Assembly (NCBI RefSeq): GCF_012952295.1
Contig: NZ_JABBCH010000001.1
Location: forward strand, 496,001 to 560,000
Direction of reading: 5' to 3'
Source: Crystallibacter degradans
GTDB taxonomy: Bacteria > Actinomycetota > Actinomycetes > Actinomycetales > Micrococcaceae
Length of the DNA stretch: 64,000 nt
Part shown: piece by piece, positions 19,126 to 27,397 of the stretch
Numbering within the stretch: position 1 is the stretch's first letter
How the letters are laid out: every line of letters begins with the position of its first letter
Position numbers and translations under genes: made by a program
Notes under the pieces: model-generated
What the model saw: only the letters and a program-made list of their open reading frames with translations
Told to the model about the DNA's origin: nothing
Database searches by the model: none

Positions 19126-19743
19126 ATGAAACTGACCCTGACCGAGTTCCTTTCCCTGGACGGCGTTTCCCAAGGTCCGGGCTCACCCGAAGAGGACACC
19201 AGCGGCGGCTTCACACAGGGCGGATGGTTCGTCCCGCACATGGACGAGACGTTCATGCAGCAGGCCGCCGATTGGCTGGCGGAAGCAGATGGCCTGTTGC
19301 TGGGCCGCCGCACGTACGAGGAGTTCGCGCAGTCCTGGCCTAACATGACCGATCCAAACGATCTGTTCGCGGAAAAGATGAACACCGTGCCCAAATACGT
19401 CGCGTCCAACAGCCTCACCAACGCAGAGTGGAATCCCAGTACCATCCTGTCTGGGGACATTCCGGCAAAGGTAGCGGACATTAAGCAACAGCCTGGCCGG
19501 GAACTTCAGATCCACGGCAGCGCCAGGTTGGGCCAGTCACTGCTCGCAGCAGGGTTGATCGACGAACTGCGGCTGGTCATCGCCCCGGTAGTGGTGGGCA
19601 GCGGACGGCGCCTGTTCCCCGATGGAGGCGCTCCTGCCGGGTTGAAGCTGGTAAACCACAAGGTGACTCCTGCCGGAATGGCGATCCACACCTACGAAAC
19701 GGCCGGTCTTCCCGTATACGGGACCTACGAAGGCAGCGCTTAG
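19126..19743 (+). CDS. dihydrofolate-reductase-fold (RibD C-terminal type) protein
   Basis: 205 aa. Start MKLTLTEFLSLDGVSQGPGS is the typical first strand and loop of RibD-C family reductases; LLLGRRTYEEFAQSWP and LQIHGSARLGQSLLAAGLID, then VVVGSGRRLFPDG, complete the pattern. NADPH-dependent reductase fold, real substrate unknown. Preceded by AAGTACAGCC and a possible -10 (TAGGCT, 19073). Stand-alone gene. Confidence 0.85.
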   Translation: MKLTLTEFLSLDGVSQGPGSPEEDTSGGFTQGGWFVPHMDETFMQQAADWLAEADGLLLGRRTYEEFAQSWPNMTDPNDLFAEKMNTVPKYVASNSLTNAEWNPSTILSGDIPAKVADIKQQPGRELQIHGSARLGQSLLAAGLIDELRLVIAPVVVGSGRRLFPDGGAPAGLKLVNHKVTPAGMAIHTYETAGLPVYGTYEGSA

Positions 19744-19869
19744 CCCTGACTGCTGCCTGCCCACGTAACAGCAGCTGGCTCGGCTGCGCGAATGTCCCTT
19801 CGTGATTGAAGATGGTTTCGACTGCACTTCCGGATACCGCTTCATCATGCCGAATAGAGGAACCCGCCC

Positions 19870-20934
19870 ATGAGTCTCGTCTTTGACCATGTAACCCTGG
19901 GACAGCGGGTGCTGTTCGGCTCCGGCAAGGCCGCCGAAAACCTCGCGGCCGAGGTCGCCCGCCTCGACGCCCGGAAGGTCATGGTGATCGCCTCGGAGTC
20001 CAAGGCGGCCGTCGCCGCGCATGTCGCCCGAAAAATCAGCGTGGCCCTGGATTACGACGACGTCGCCCCGCACGTCCCGATCGAGAAGGCCGAAAAGGCC
20101 CGCGCCGCCGCATCTGCGCACGGGATCGATCTGTTGGTATGTGTCGGCGGCGGGTCCACCACCGGGCTGGCCAAAGCCATCGCCCTGACCACCGGACTGC
20201 CGATCATCGCCGTACCGACCACGTACGCCGGGTCCGAAGCCACCAACGTCTGGGGTCTAACCGAGGCCGCGCGCAAGACCACCGGCATCGACGACCGCGT
20301 CCTCCCCGTAACCGTGGTTTACGACGCCGAACTAACCCTCTCAATGCCGGCGGACCTGTCCGTCGCCTCCGGCCTGAACGCCCTGGCACACTGCGTGGAC
20401 TCCATGTGGGGACCGCGCATGGACCCGATCAACCAGGCCCTTGCCGCCGAAGGCATCCGCGCCCTCAACCGGGGCCTTCCCCAGGTCAAGCAGGACCCTT
20501 CCGGGCTGGCGGGACGCGAACAGGCGCTCTACGGCGCCTACCTAGCCGCGGTCGCGTTCGCCTCCGCCGGCTCCGGGATGCACCACAAGATCTGCCACGT
20601 CCTCGGCGGGACCTGGAACATGCCCCACGCCCAGACCCACGCCACCGTGCTGCCCTATGTGCTCGCGTTCAACGCCCCCGAAGCACCCGACGCCGCCGCA
20701 CGGATCGCCGCGGCGTTTGGTACCGAGGACGCAGTGGAGGGCCTCAACCGGCTCCGTGCAACGTTGGATGCCCCCAAGGCGCTGAAGGACTACGGCTTCA
20801 CCGAGGACAACATTGCCGAAGCCGTCGACATCATCCTGCCCGTGATCCCCGCATCCAACCCGCGCCAGCCCACTCGCGAGAACCTCGCCGAACTGCTCCG
20901 CGCCGCCACCGCAGGCACCACACGCGACCGCTGA
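19870..20934 (+). CDS. maleylacetate reductase (iron-containing ADH family)
   Basis: 354 aa, cytoplasmic. Group III iron-type dehydrogenase: nucleotide-binding CVGGGSTTGLAKAIAL, then PTTYAGSEATNVWGLTE, the maleylacetate-reductase form of the ADH motif, and metal-region residues in ALAHCVDSMWG and MHHKICHVLGGTWNMPHAQTH. It would reduce maleylacetate to 3-oxoadipate with NADH, the exit step of hydroxyquinol, resorcinol or chlorophenol degradation. No ring-cleavage dioxygenase gene lies in this window, so it stands apart from its usual partners or serves a distant cluster. Confidence 0.88.
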   Translation: MSLVFDHVTLGQRVLFGSGKAAENLAAEVARLDARKVMVIASESKAAVAAHVARKISVALDYDDVAPHVPIEKAEKARAAASAHGIDLLVCVGGGSTTGLAKAIALTTGLPIIAVPTTYAGSEATNVWGLTEAARKTTGIDDRVLPVTVVYDAELTLSMPADLSVASGLNALAHCVDSMWGPRMDPINQALAAEGIRALNRGLPQVKQDPSGLAGREQALYGAYLAAVAFASAGSGMHHKICHVLGGTWNMPHAQTHATVLPYVLAFNAPEAPDAAARIAAAFGTEDAVEGLNRLRATLDAPKALKDYGFTEDNIAEAVDIILPVIPASNPRQPTRENLAELLRAATAGTTRDR

Positions 20935-20976
20935 CTCGGCAGGGCCGGGCCGCGCCACTGGTCTTTTCAAATCCAG

Positions 20977-21324
20977 TCAGATGCCTGCAGCCAGAACACC
21001 GGACAGACCTTCATCCACCGCTCGCATAATATCCAGCGGGATGCTCCCAGCAAGCTCATAGAGATCTGTCTTGTTCACGGTAGCCAGTTGCGTCACGTTA
21101 ACAACAGAATCCTTAGGCAGACCAGTAACTTTAGCCGGCAGGAAGACATTGCCAGGCATGACCGCTAATGCCAGATTGGACGTGATCACTGCAACGATAG
21201 TCGTCGTTGTCTGCGAGCAGTTATAGCCATCCGATTGGACCACCAGAACTGGCCTGCGTTTGGCAGGCTTGCTACCCTCTGCCGGCCCCAGATCAACCCA
21301 GAATATTTCACCCCGGTCTACCAT
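20977..21324 (-). CDS. MazF/PemK-family mRNA interferase toxin
   Basis: 115 aa. The motif RGEIFWVDLGPAEGSKPAKR followed by RPVLVVQSDGYN, then TTTTIVAVITSN and the closing VTQLATVNKTDLYELAGSI is the MazF fold with its usual Arg/Lys-Arg-Pro-Val centre. It cuts mRNA at short sequences. Its ATG lies inside the antitoxin's last codons (7-base overlap), showing translational coupling with antitoxin first. Intact as far as can be seen. Confidence 0.92.
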   Translation of the reverse strand: MVDRGEIFWVDLGPAEGSKPAKRRPVLVVQSDGYNCSQTTTTIVAVITSNLALAVMPGNVFLPAKVTGLPKDSVVNVTQLATVNKTDLYELAGSIPLDIMRAVDEGLSGVLAAGI

Positions 21325-21566
21325 TCATCACCATCAGCGGAGAGCGTCGCCCGGCCCGCTCCAACAACGGCAGTCGTCGCATCGTTGTCGAATCCGCAAC
21401 TTTCGATGGCTGCGTCGATTCGGTTAGTTAGCGAGGATCTTTCCAGCTCGTCCGCGTAGTGATCGACCGCGCGCGATATAAATTCCGACCGACTCAAACC
21501 GAGCGATTTGGCCAGAGCATCGGCCCGCTCAAAAGTCTTATCTGGCATGGAAATAGCGGTCTTCAT
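21318..21566 (-). CDS. ribbon-helix-helix antitoxin of the MazF pair
   Basis: 82 aa from ATG 21566, preferred over an upstream in-frame start at 21599 because a -10-like CATACT sits five bases before it, consistent with a leaderless mRNA. N-terminus KTAISMPDKTFERADALAK plus LGLSRSEFISRAVDHYADEL is a typical MetJ/Arc/CopG DNA-binding fold; the C-terminal 30 residues (AGRATLSADGDEW) would wrap the toxin. It neutralises the downstream toxin and represses the operon. Confidence 0.88.
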   Translation of the reverse strand: MKTAISMPDKTFERADALAKSLGLSRSEFISRAVDHYADELERSSLTNRIDAAIESCGFDNDATTAVVGAGRATLSADGDEW

Positions 21567-21571
21567 GCCCA

Positions 21572-21577
21572 AGTATG
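21572..21577 (-). promoter_or_regulatory. candidate -10 box of the antitoxin-toxin operon
   Basis: CATACT on the minus strand, five bases before the antitoxin ATG at 21566. It suggests a leaderless transcript; no clear -35. Confidence 0.3.
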
Positions 21578-21679
21578 ACCCGGTATTACCGCCAAACACA
21601 GGTTGCGTTCACGAAACAGGTCTTTCGGATGACCCAGCGCTAAAGTGGTCCTAGAAGGGCCGTGGAGCAGGTGGTTCGA

Positions 21680-22789
21680 ATGGCGTCGGGCACAATAAAA
21701 CTGTTCCTCGCCGGGGATGTGATGACCGGCCGGGGTGTGGACCAGATCCTGCCCAGCCCTGGCTCGCCGAAGCTGCGGGAGGGGCACGTCCGCGACGCCC
21801 GGGATTACGTTGCGTTGGCGGAAGCAGCCAATGGCCCGATTCCCCGACCTGTTGAACCGGACTGGCCGTGGGGAGACGCGCTGAAGGTCATCGGCGAAGC
21901 CGCGCCGGATGCGCGGGTTATCAACCTCGAAACCAGCATTACCAACGACGGCGATTTCGCCCCTGACAAGGGCATCCATTACCGCATGCGCCCGGACAAC
22001 ATCGCTTGTCTCACCATCGCCGGCATCGATGTCTGCGCCCTGGCGAACAACCACGTGCTGGACTTCGGCGCCGTCGGACTGACTGACACAGTGGACACGC
22101 TGCATGCAGCGGGAATTCGCACCGCAGGAGCCGGCTACGACGCCGAACAAGCGTGGCGGCCAGGGGTGCTGAGCGCTGGCAACGGGAGGGTGCTTGTCTG
22201 GTCAGTCGGACTCGAATCCAGCGGCATCTCCCCAGCCAATGCCGCCGGCAAGAACCGGCCAGGCCTGGCGCTGCTGCCGGATCTGTCCAAAGAAAGCGCC
22301 GCGCTGATCATCGAACGCGCGCACGCGGCCAGGCGGGAAGGCGACCTTGCCGTGGCCTCCTTGCATTGGGGCTCGAACTGGGGCTACAACGTTCCCCGCG
22401 GCCACATCCAGTTTGCCCGCTGGCTGATCGATGGCGGCGTCGACGTAGTGCACGGACATTCGTCGCACCATCCGCGTCCGATCGAGGTATACCGCGGCCG
22501 GCCGATCCTGTACGGCTGCGGCGACCTGATCAACGACTACGAAGGCATCAGCGGTTATGAGCAGTTCCGTGACGACCTCCGCCTGCTGTACTTCGTCACC
22601 ATGGATGCGGCCTCGCAGGAACTGCGCGAACTGCGCCTGGTGCCAGTGCGCGCCAGACGCATGCGCCTGGAACGGGCGGCAAGGGATGACGCTGCCTGGC
22701 TGCACCGCGTGCTCGGCGACGCCAGCAGCAGTTTCGGCACCACGATCGGCATGGCAAGCCACGGTACCCTGACCGTTGTGACGCCTTAG
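21680..22789 (+). CDS. CapA-family (poly-gamma-glutamate-type) metallophosphatase protein
   Basis: 369 aa from ATG 21680 (AGGTGG five bases upstream; a GTG at 21662 would add six residues). Starts TIKLFLAGDVMTGRGVDQIL, the CapA domain's first metal motif; further markers are VINLETSIT, CALANNHVLDFG, SLHWGSNWGYN and VHGHSSHHPRPIEVY. No signal peptide, so it appears cytoplasmic, unlike Bacillus CapA. Proteins of this type occur well beyond capsule loci; the natural substrate is unclear. Followed by a strong bidirectional terminator. Confidence 0.88.
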   Translation: MASGTIKLFLAGDVMTGRGVDQILPSPGSPKLREGHVRDARDYVALAEAANGPIPRPVEPDWPWGDALKVIGEAAPDARVINLETSITNDGDFAPDKGIHYRMRPDNIACLTIAGIDVCALANNHVLDFGAVGLTDTVDTLHAAGIRTAGAGYDAEQAWRPGVLSAGNGRVLVWSVGLESSGISPANAAGKNRPGLALLPDLSKESAALIIERAHAARREGDLAVASLHWGSNWGYNVPRGHIQFARWLIDGGVDVVHGHSSHHPRPIEVYRGRPILYGCGDLINDYEGISGYEQFRDDLRLLYFVTMDAASQELRELRLVPVRARRMRLERAARDDAAWLHRVLGDASSSFGTTIGMASHGTLTVVTP

Positions 22790-22818
22790 GTCTGAATATC
22801 GACGGCGCCCTCATACAA

Positions 22819-22858
22819 GAACTGCCCGCGCATTCCGGAAGAAATGCGCGGGCAGTTC
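22819..22858. terminator. bidirectional hairpin terminator
   Basis: Perfect 16-base arms (22819-22834 and 22843-22858, core CTGCCCGCGCAT) with an 8-base loop, between the convergent CapA (+) and Ig-like (-) genes. Flanked by A-rich sequence on the left and TCTCATT on the right. Confidence 0.85.
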
Positions 22859-22869
22859 TCATTGCCTGG

Positions 22870-25263
22870 TTAGAGGGTTCCGGTCGTGAAACTCCAGACC
22901 GTCGTGGCGGCCGGGTTGCCCGCCAGGTCCCGGGCGGCGGAGGTGCCACCCGTCAGCGTCACGGTGTACCTCGTGTTCGACGCCAGTGTCGCCCCCGGGT
23001 TCAGGACCCACTGGTTGGTAGTCCCGTTACGGGTGACAGTGGCCGTCACGGCGGCGCCGGTCGCGGCGTTCTTCAGCTTGAACGTCGAGGCCGTGACCCC
23101 CTGCATCGGTTCGCTGAACGTGGCCGTGATGTTGTTCGCCCGTCTGACTCCGGTGGCGTTGACCGCCGGCGTCCTTGCGGTCATGGTCGGAGCGGCGCCG
23201 GTGATGAAGGACCAACTGGTGCTCGCCAGCGGAGTTCCGAGCGTGTCCCGTATCGCCGTCGTTCCTCCGGTCAGGGTCGCCGTGTACCTCGTGTCGGCGG
23301 CCAGGTTGGCCGACGGATTGAGGGTGGCGACCCTCGTGGTGGCGTTGTAGCTGACCGCGGCAGGAATGACGGTGCCGGCGGCGTTCTTCAGGGTAAACGT
23401 CGTGCCGCTGACGCTCGTGACCGCCTTGCCGAAGGTCGCGGTGATGTTGGCGGTGGACGAGGTTGCGGTGCCACCGGATCCCGGCGTCCGGGCCGTAACC
23501 GTGGGAGCAGCCGCCGTGGTGAAGGTCCAACTGCTGCTGGCCAGCGCAAGGTTCGCGGTGTCCCTGATGGCGGTGGCACCACCGGTCAGACGTGCCGTGT
23601 AGACCGTGTTCGGAGCGAGATTCGACGTCGGATTCAGTGTCGCCTTACGTGTGGCCTGGTCATACGTCACGGTGGCCGGAATGACGGTTCCCGCAGCGTT
23701 CCTCAGGGTGAAGGTGGTTCCGGAGACGCCCTGCATGAACTCGCTGAACGTTGCCGTCACGTTGCTGCCGATGGCCACGTTGGTGGCCGATGCGCCCGGG
23801 CCGCGCGCCGTCACAGTGGGAGCCGCGGTGTCGGCCGGCCCGATGCGTACCGTCCGGGTAGCCACAGCCCCGACGTTGCCGGCCGTATCGGTGGCGCGGA
23901 CGTTGAAGAGGTAGGTGCCGTTCACCTGGGCGTCGTACGTCATCGGGGATGCGCAGGTTGGATCCCAGGCGGCGTTGCTCGGGAGCAGCTGGCATTCGAA
24001 ACGTGCGCCGGCGTCGTTGGCTGTGTAGTTGAACGTTGGTGTGTTGTCGAGGGTAGGAGTGGACGGGAAGGGCGCCACCACCGAAGCAGCCGGTGCAGTG
24101 GTGTCCACAGTGAACGTCAGAGTCGGGGAAACCAGGTATTGCGGCACCGCCGGATCGGCCGGAGCACCGGTAACGGGATCTACGGTGTAGGCGGGGTTCG
24201 CCGTCCGGGCCTGAACCTTGTGCACGCCTGAAGCCAGCGCCGCAGCCGGTTTCAGCGAGTAGGAGCCGTTGGTCATGGCAACGGAGGCGGCAGGCGTGCT
24301 GGCGCCGTCCAGCATCAGTTCCACATTGGCAGTGGAAGCCGGCGTGCCAGGGATGTTGCCGGTGAAGGTCGGTGTGGTGACCTTGGTGATGTTGTCCGTG
24401 GCGGAACGGCCGCTGTCGCTCGCCGCCGTCAGGTCAGGCGTGGTGGGGGCACCGTCGTCGCCGTTGAATACCAATCCCTGGACGGTGAAGGTATCGACGG
24501 TCAGGGAGTCCACGCCCGGGCCGCCGGCGTTGGGTCCGGTAACAACGACGGCGTTGATGCCGGACGGGGCCCCGGTCACCGGCCTCGGTGTGTTGATATC
24601 TCCCAGCGTTCCGGCTGCGGCACCGGCCTGCCGCAGGAACGAGGCGGTGGTGCCCACGGCGTAGTCGCCCAGGAAGGCAGCGCCTACTCCCTTCCAGTCG
24701 CAGGGCACCAGGGCAGTGGGCGCGCAAACGCCTGAGTCGAGAGTGGTCTTGATGCGCCCGAGTGAAGCGTTCTTGGGGTCGGGCTCGGCGGTGAGCGTGG
24801 TGGTGCCGTAGGGGTGCGTCACCGTGTAGGAGGCATTGGGGACCAGGTTCTCGATGATGAATCGCAGCCGGCCGAAGCCCATCTGCTCGCCCTGCTTGAC
24901 CGGGCCGTTGACGTGAGCCGCTTCCAGCGCGGCCTCGTAGAGCCGCAGGTTCCCGCCGCTGGCTTCCGCGGCGAACCAGAACGCCTCCTCGGGGAAGTTG
25001 TCCGGGTACGATGCCGGCGCAGCCGGATTGGGCGGCTCGGCCAGGCATCCAGCGTTCGCCATATAACACAGCTGGAGTTTCACGCTGCCGTCCGAGTACC
25101 ACATGGGGAAACCGGTCTGCTGATCGACCGGGCCCACCGCGGCAACATCGGCGCTGGCGGGCAGAGCTGCGAGCGGGACCAGGGAAGCAGCCAGCGTCAC
25201 CGCTGCGGCAAGCGAGGCGAAGGCGCGGCGCCTGACCGGTTTTCTGTCGGGAAGATTAGACAT
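22870..25263 (-). CDS. secreted protein with three C-terminal Ig-like (Big_5) repeats
   Basis: 797 aa. Tripartite signal peptide (RRRAFASLAAAVTLAAS to ALPASA). Residues about 40-260 are a unique domain starting VGPVDQQTGFPMWYSDGSVK with Cys residues that could form disulfides. A linker with an Ig-like domain (about 290-390) and a segment NGTYLFNVRATDTAGNVG follow. The last 310 residues are three tandem copies of about 102 aa, each running from TARxPG through NITATF, TFTLKNAAGTVIP, LNPxxNLAxxTxYTATLTGG and RD to WSFTTG. No LPxTG anchor, so it is probably released or loosely wall-bound. Adhesin or enzyme accessory role is a guess. AAGGAG precedes the ATG. Confidence 0.85.
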   Translation of the reverse strand: MSNLPDRKPVRRRAFASLAAAVTLAASLVPLAALPASADVAAVGPVDQQTGFPMWYSDGSVKLQLCYMANAGCLAEPPNPAAPASYPDNFPEEAFWFAAEASGGNLRLYEAALEAAHVNGPVKQGEQMGFGRLRFIIENLVPNASYTVTHPYGTTTLTAEPDPKNASLGRIKTTLDSGVCAPTALVPCDWKGVGAAFLGDYAVGTTASFLRQAGAAAGTLGDINTPRPVTGAPSGINAVVVTGPNAGGPGVDSLTVDTFTVQGLVFNGDDGAPTTPDLTAASDSGRSATDNITKVTTPTFTGNIPGTPASTANVELMLDGASTPAASVAMTNGSYSLKPAAALASGVHKVQARTANPAYTVDPVTGAPADPAVPQYLVSPTLTFTVDTTAPAASVVAPFPSTPTLDNTPTFNYTANDAGARFECQLLPSNAAWDPTCASPMTYDAQVNGTYLFNVRATDTAGNVGAVATRTVRIGPADTAAPTVTARGPGASATNVAIGSNVTATFSEFMQGVSGTTFTLRNAAGTVIPATVTYDQATRKATLNPTSNLAPNTVYTARLTGGATAIRDTANLALASSSWTFTTAAAPTVTARTPGSGGTATSSTANITATFGKAVTSVSGTTFTLKNAAGTVIPAAVSYNATTRVATLNPSANLAADTRYTATLTGGTTAIRDTLGTPLASTSWSFITGAAPTMTARTPAVNATGVRRANNITATFSEPMQGVTASTFKLKNAATGAAVTATVTRNGTTNQWVLNPGATLASNTRYTVTLTGGTSAARDLAGNPAATTVWSFTTGTL
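24541..24552 (+). repeat. AAYAACGACGGC word, copy 6 (opposite to its gene)
   Basis: Exact AACAACGACGGC on the + strand inside the minus-strand Ig-like protein gene, where the coding strand reads the reverse complement (NAVVVTG region). Confidence 0.6.
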
Positions 25264-25549
25264 GATGACTCCTTCAGCTGCTGGAAGGAACGCCCCTTGG
25301 AGGCCAGGGTCCGTGGGACTCGGCAGCTCACAAGTCCTGCCTAAACGTTTACCCCCAGATTCTTGCTAAAAACTTGGGTCTGTCCGACGTCCTGACATCC
25401 GGAGGCAGCGACAAAGCCGCCATTCGAAAAGCATCGCCAGGTCATAGTGTCCAAACAGAAGCTGAGGGAAATCTTGGGCCCGTTAGAACCGCTGCGCCAA
25501 GGAGAGGTTCGCACTAGTCTCGCCCTAACACCCACCCCCGCCATCATGT

Positions 25550-25574
25550 GCGTTGCATCACAAAATCGCAACGC
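25550..25574. promoter_or_regulatory. inverted repeat, candidate operator
   Basis: Arms GCGTTGC (25550-25556) and GCAACGC (25568-25574) with an AT-rich 11-base spacer, 60 bases upstream of the XRE-TetR start. Confidence 0.4.
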
Positions 25575-25575
25575 T

Positions 25576-25590
25576 GACTGATTTTCAGTC
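25576..25590. promoter_or_regulatory. palindrome, candidate TetR operator
   Basis: GACTGA-TTT-TCAGTC, a 15-base dyad ending 7 bases before the proposed -35 box of the regulator gene. Size and place fit autoregulation by a TetR dimer. Confidence 0.45.
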
Positions 25591-25597
25591 GGTGGTC

Positions 25598-25627
25598 TTG
25601 CCAAGATCGCAAGTCAAGGGATAACGT
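25598..25627 (+). promoter_or_regulatory. candidate promoter of the carnitine gene cluster
   Basis: TTGCCA at 25598-25603 and TAACGT at 25622-25627 with an 18-base spacer. The start site would fall on the ATG at 25634, so the transcript may be leaderless. Confidence 0.4.
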
Positions 25628-25633
25628 CTGGGG

Positions 25634-26509
25634 ATGGCATCGGCAGCAGATCACGCGGGACTAGCAGAACGAGCCCGCGTCTCCATCCGGAATTCCGGCC
25701 TCGCCCAACGGGAGGTGGCACGGCACATTGGCTTGGATGAAACCAAACTCTCCAAGGCGCTCAAAGGCACGCGGCGCTTCCTGCCGGCGGAGCTGACTAA
25801 CCTTGCGGATGTCACCGGCGTGACGGTGAACTGGCTGATCTCCGGTTCCGATCAAAGCCAAGGTCCGTCAGTGCCGCCGCCGGCCAAGGTCCTGCCAACA
25901 CGGCACCGCGAAAACAACGAGCAGGCGCTGAAGCGGCGCGCGATCATCGAAGCGGCGTGGTGGCTGCTGGCCCGCCGCGGCTACTCCGCGGTACGCATTG
26001 CGGACATTGCCTACGTCTGCGAGATGAGCAGCGCTACAGTCCACTACTACTTCTCCACCAAGCGGGAGATCTTCGCCGAAACCCTGCGCTACTCTGTCAA
26101 GCTGGCCTTTGACCGCCAGATCGCCGAGCTGCACACGATCTCGGATCCGGTGGACCGGCTTAAGCGGCTGATCGAACTGCAGCTGCCTGCGGGAGACCGG
26201 GGCCGGGCAGAGTGGTCCATTTGGCTGCAGACCTGGGCGGACGTAGCCGTGGATGAGTCCGGCAAGGAGAACCACGCCCAGGGTTACCGCCGCTGGTACC
26301 AGACCATGGAGGACACCATCCTCCACGGGCAGCAGTTCGGCGTCTTCGTCGATGCGCCCTCCGGGGAGCTGGCCATGGACCTGACCAGCCTGATGGACGG
26401 ACTCGGCATCAAGGTCCTGACCGGCATGCTGACTTCCGATCAGATGTTCAGCCACATCCAGAGTTTTATAGACCGCAATATTGTCAAACCACAAGGGAGT
26501 CCCCAATGA
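25634..26509 (+). CDS. XRE-TetR fusion transcriptional regulator
   Basis: 291 aa with two DNA-binding domains. Residues 8-70 form a Cro/C1-type helix-turn-helix ([20 protein letters not shown], then [20 protein letters not shown]). Residues about 98-150 form a TetR N-terminus ([40 protein letters not shown]). The rest is an all-helical ligand domain ([15 protein letters not shown]) as in the TetR group that covers BetI. Its stop overlaps the BKACE gene start by 4 bases, so it is the first gene of the carnitine operon and probably its repressor. Ligand likely carnitine or a pathway intermediate (inference). Confidence 0.85.
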   Translation: MASAADHAGLAERARVSIRNSGLAQREVARHIGLDETKLSKALKGTRRFLPAELTNLADVTGVTVNWLISGSDQSQGPSVPPPAKVLPTRHRENNEQALKRRAIIEAAWWLLARRGYSAVRIADIAYVCEMSSATVHYYFSTKREIFAETLRYSVKLAFDRQIAELHTISDPVDRLKRLIELQLPAGDRGRAEWSIWLQTWADVAVDESGKENHAQGYRRWYQTMEDTILHGQQFGVFVDAPSGELAMDLTSLMDGLGIKVLTGMLTSDQMFSHIQSFIDRNIVKPQGSPQ

Positions 26510-27393
26510 ACCGCAAGGTTATCGTCACCTGCGCACTCACCGGCGCCGGCGACACCACCGGCAAGAGCGAGCACGTACCCGTCACCCCTGAACAGATCGC
26601 CGCTGATGCCATCGCCGCGGCGCGTGCGGGGGCTTCCGTGGTCCACATTCACGTCCGCGACATCGAAACCGGGCAGGGTTCACGCGATGTAGCCCTGTAC
26701 CGCGAAGTTGTCCGCCTGGTGCGCGAAAGCGACGTCGATCCGGTCATCAATCTCACGGCCGGCATGGGCGGCGACCTGGTGCTGGACCCGGGCCACCCCA
26801 CCAAGCAATTGCCCGGCACGGACCTGGTCAGCGGGCTGGAGCGCCTGGCCCACGTGGAGGAGCTGCGGCCGGAAATCTGCACCATCGACTGCGGCTCGCT
26901 GAACTTCGGCGAAGGCAGCCAGGTCTACATCAGCACACCCGACATGCTGCGCGAGGGCGCCGAGCGCATCAAGCAGCTGGGAGTGAAGCCGGAGATGGAG
27001 ATCTTCGATACCGGCAACCTCTGGTTCGCAAACGTGATGGTGGAAGAAGGCCTCATTGCCCCGCCGCCGCTGTACCAGCTGTGCATGGGTATCCCCTACG
27101 GGGCCCCCGTTGACGCGGGCCTGCTGCACGCCATGGTCAACATGCTGCCCGAGGGCGCGCAGTGGACCTCCTTCGCCATCGGCCGCGACCAGCTGCCGTG
27201 GGTGGCCCAGTCCGTGCTGCTGGGCGGCCACGTCCGGGTGGGGCTGGAAGACAATCTCTACCTCAGCAAGGGCGTCAAGGCCACCAACGCGCAGTTGACC
27301 GAACGCGCCATCCAGATTGTCCACGACCTCGGCTCGTCGGTGGCTACGCCCGACGAAGCCCGCGAAATCCTCAAGCTCGAGAAGAAGGCCTGA
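26506..27393 (+). CDS. cdhC: BKACE beta-keto acid cleavage enzyme, 3-dehydrocarnitine type
   Basis: 295 aa, TIM-barrel beta-keto-acid cleavage enzyme (the Kce family). Zn ligands are the HIH pair in [10 protein letters not shown] and the Glu of [26 protein letters not shown] and [10 protein letters not shown] are further family blocks. BKACEs transfer acetyl-CoA onto a beta-keto acid. Followed by a carnitine dehydrogenase and a betainyl-CoA thioesterase, it should turn 3-dehydrocarnitine plus acetyl-CoA into betainyl-CoA plus acetoacetate, as CdhC does in Pseudomonas. Substrate assignment rests on neighbours. Confidence 0.85.
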   Translation: MNRKVIVTCALTGAGDTTGKSEHVPVTPEQIAADAIAAARAGASVVHIHVRDIETGQGSRDVALYREVVRLVRESDVDPVINLTAGMGGDLVLDPGHPTKQLPGTDLVSGLERLAHVEELRPEICTIDCGSLNFGEGSQVYISTPDMLREGAERIKQLGVKPEMEIFDTGNLWFANVMVEEGLIAPPPLYQLCMGIPYGAPVDAGLLHAMVNMLPEGAQWTSFAIGRDQLPWVAQSVLLGGHVRVGLEDNLYLSKGVKATNAQLTERAIQIVHDLGSSVATPDEAREILKLEKKA

Positions 27394-27397
27394 ACCT

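Larger units (their letters stand above)
25264..25633. other. 370-base intergenic region between divergent genes
   Basis: Holds the promoter of the secreted-protein gene (minus) and that of the XRE-TetR gene (plus), plus two palindromes listed separately. A minus-strand frame at 25341-25604 shows no family features or ribosome site and is judged non-coding. Confidence 0.5.

Noticed and set aside
24269-24664. Plus-strand frame inside the Ig-like protein gene
   Set aside because: It mirrors beta-strand codons of the real gene and has no start signal.
25341-25604. 87-codon minus-strand frame in the divergent promoter region
   Set aside because: No ribosome site or family match; it would block the promoter region of the regulator gene.
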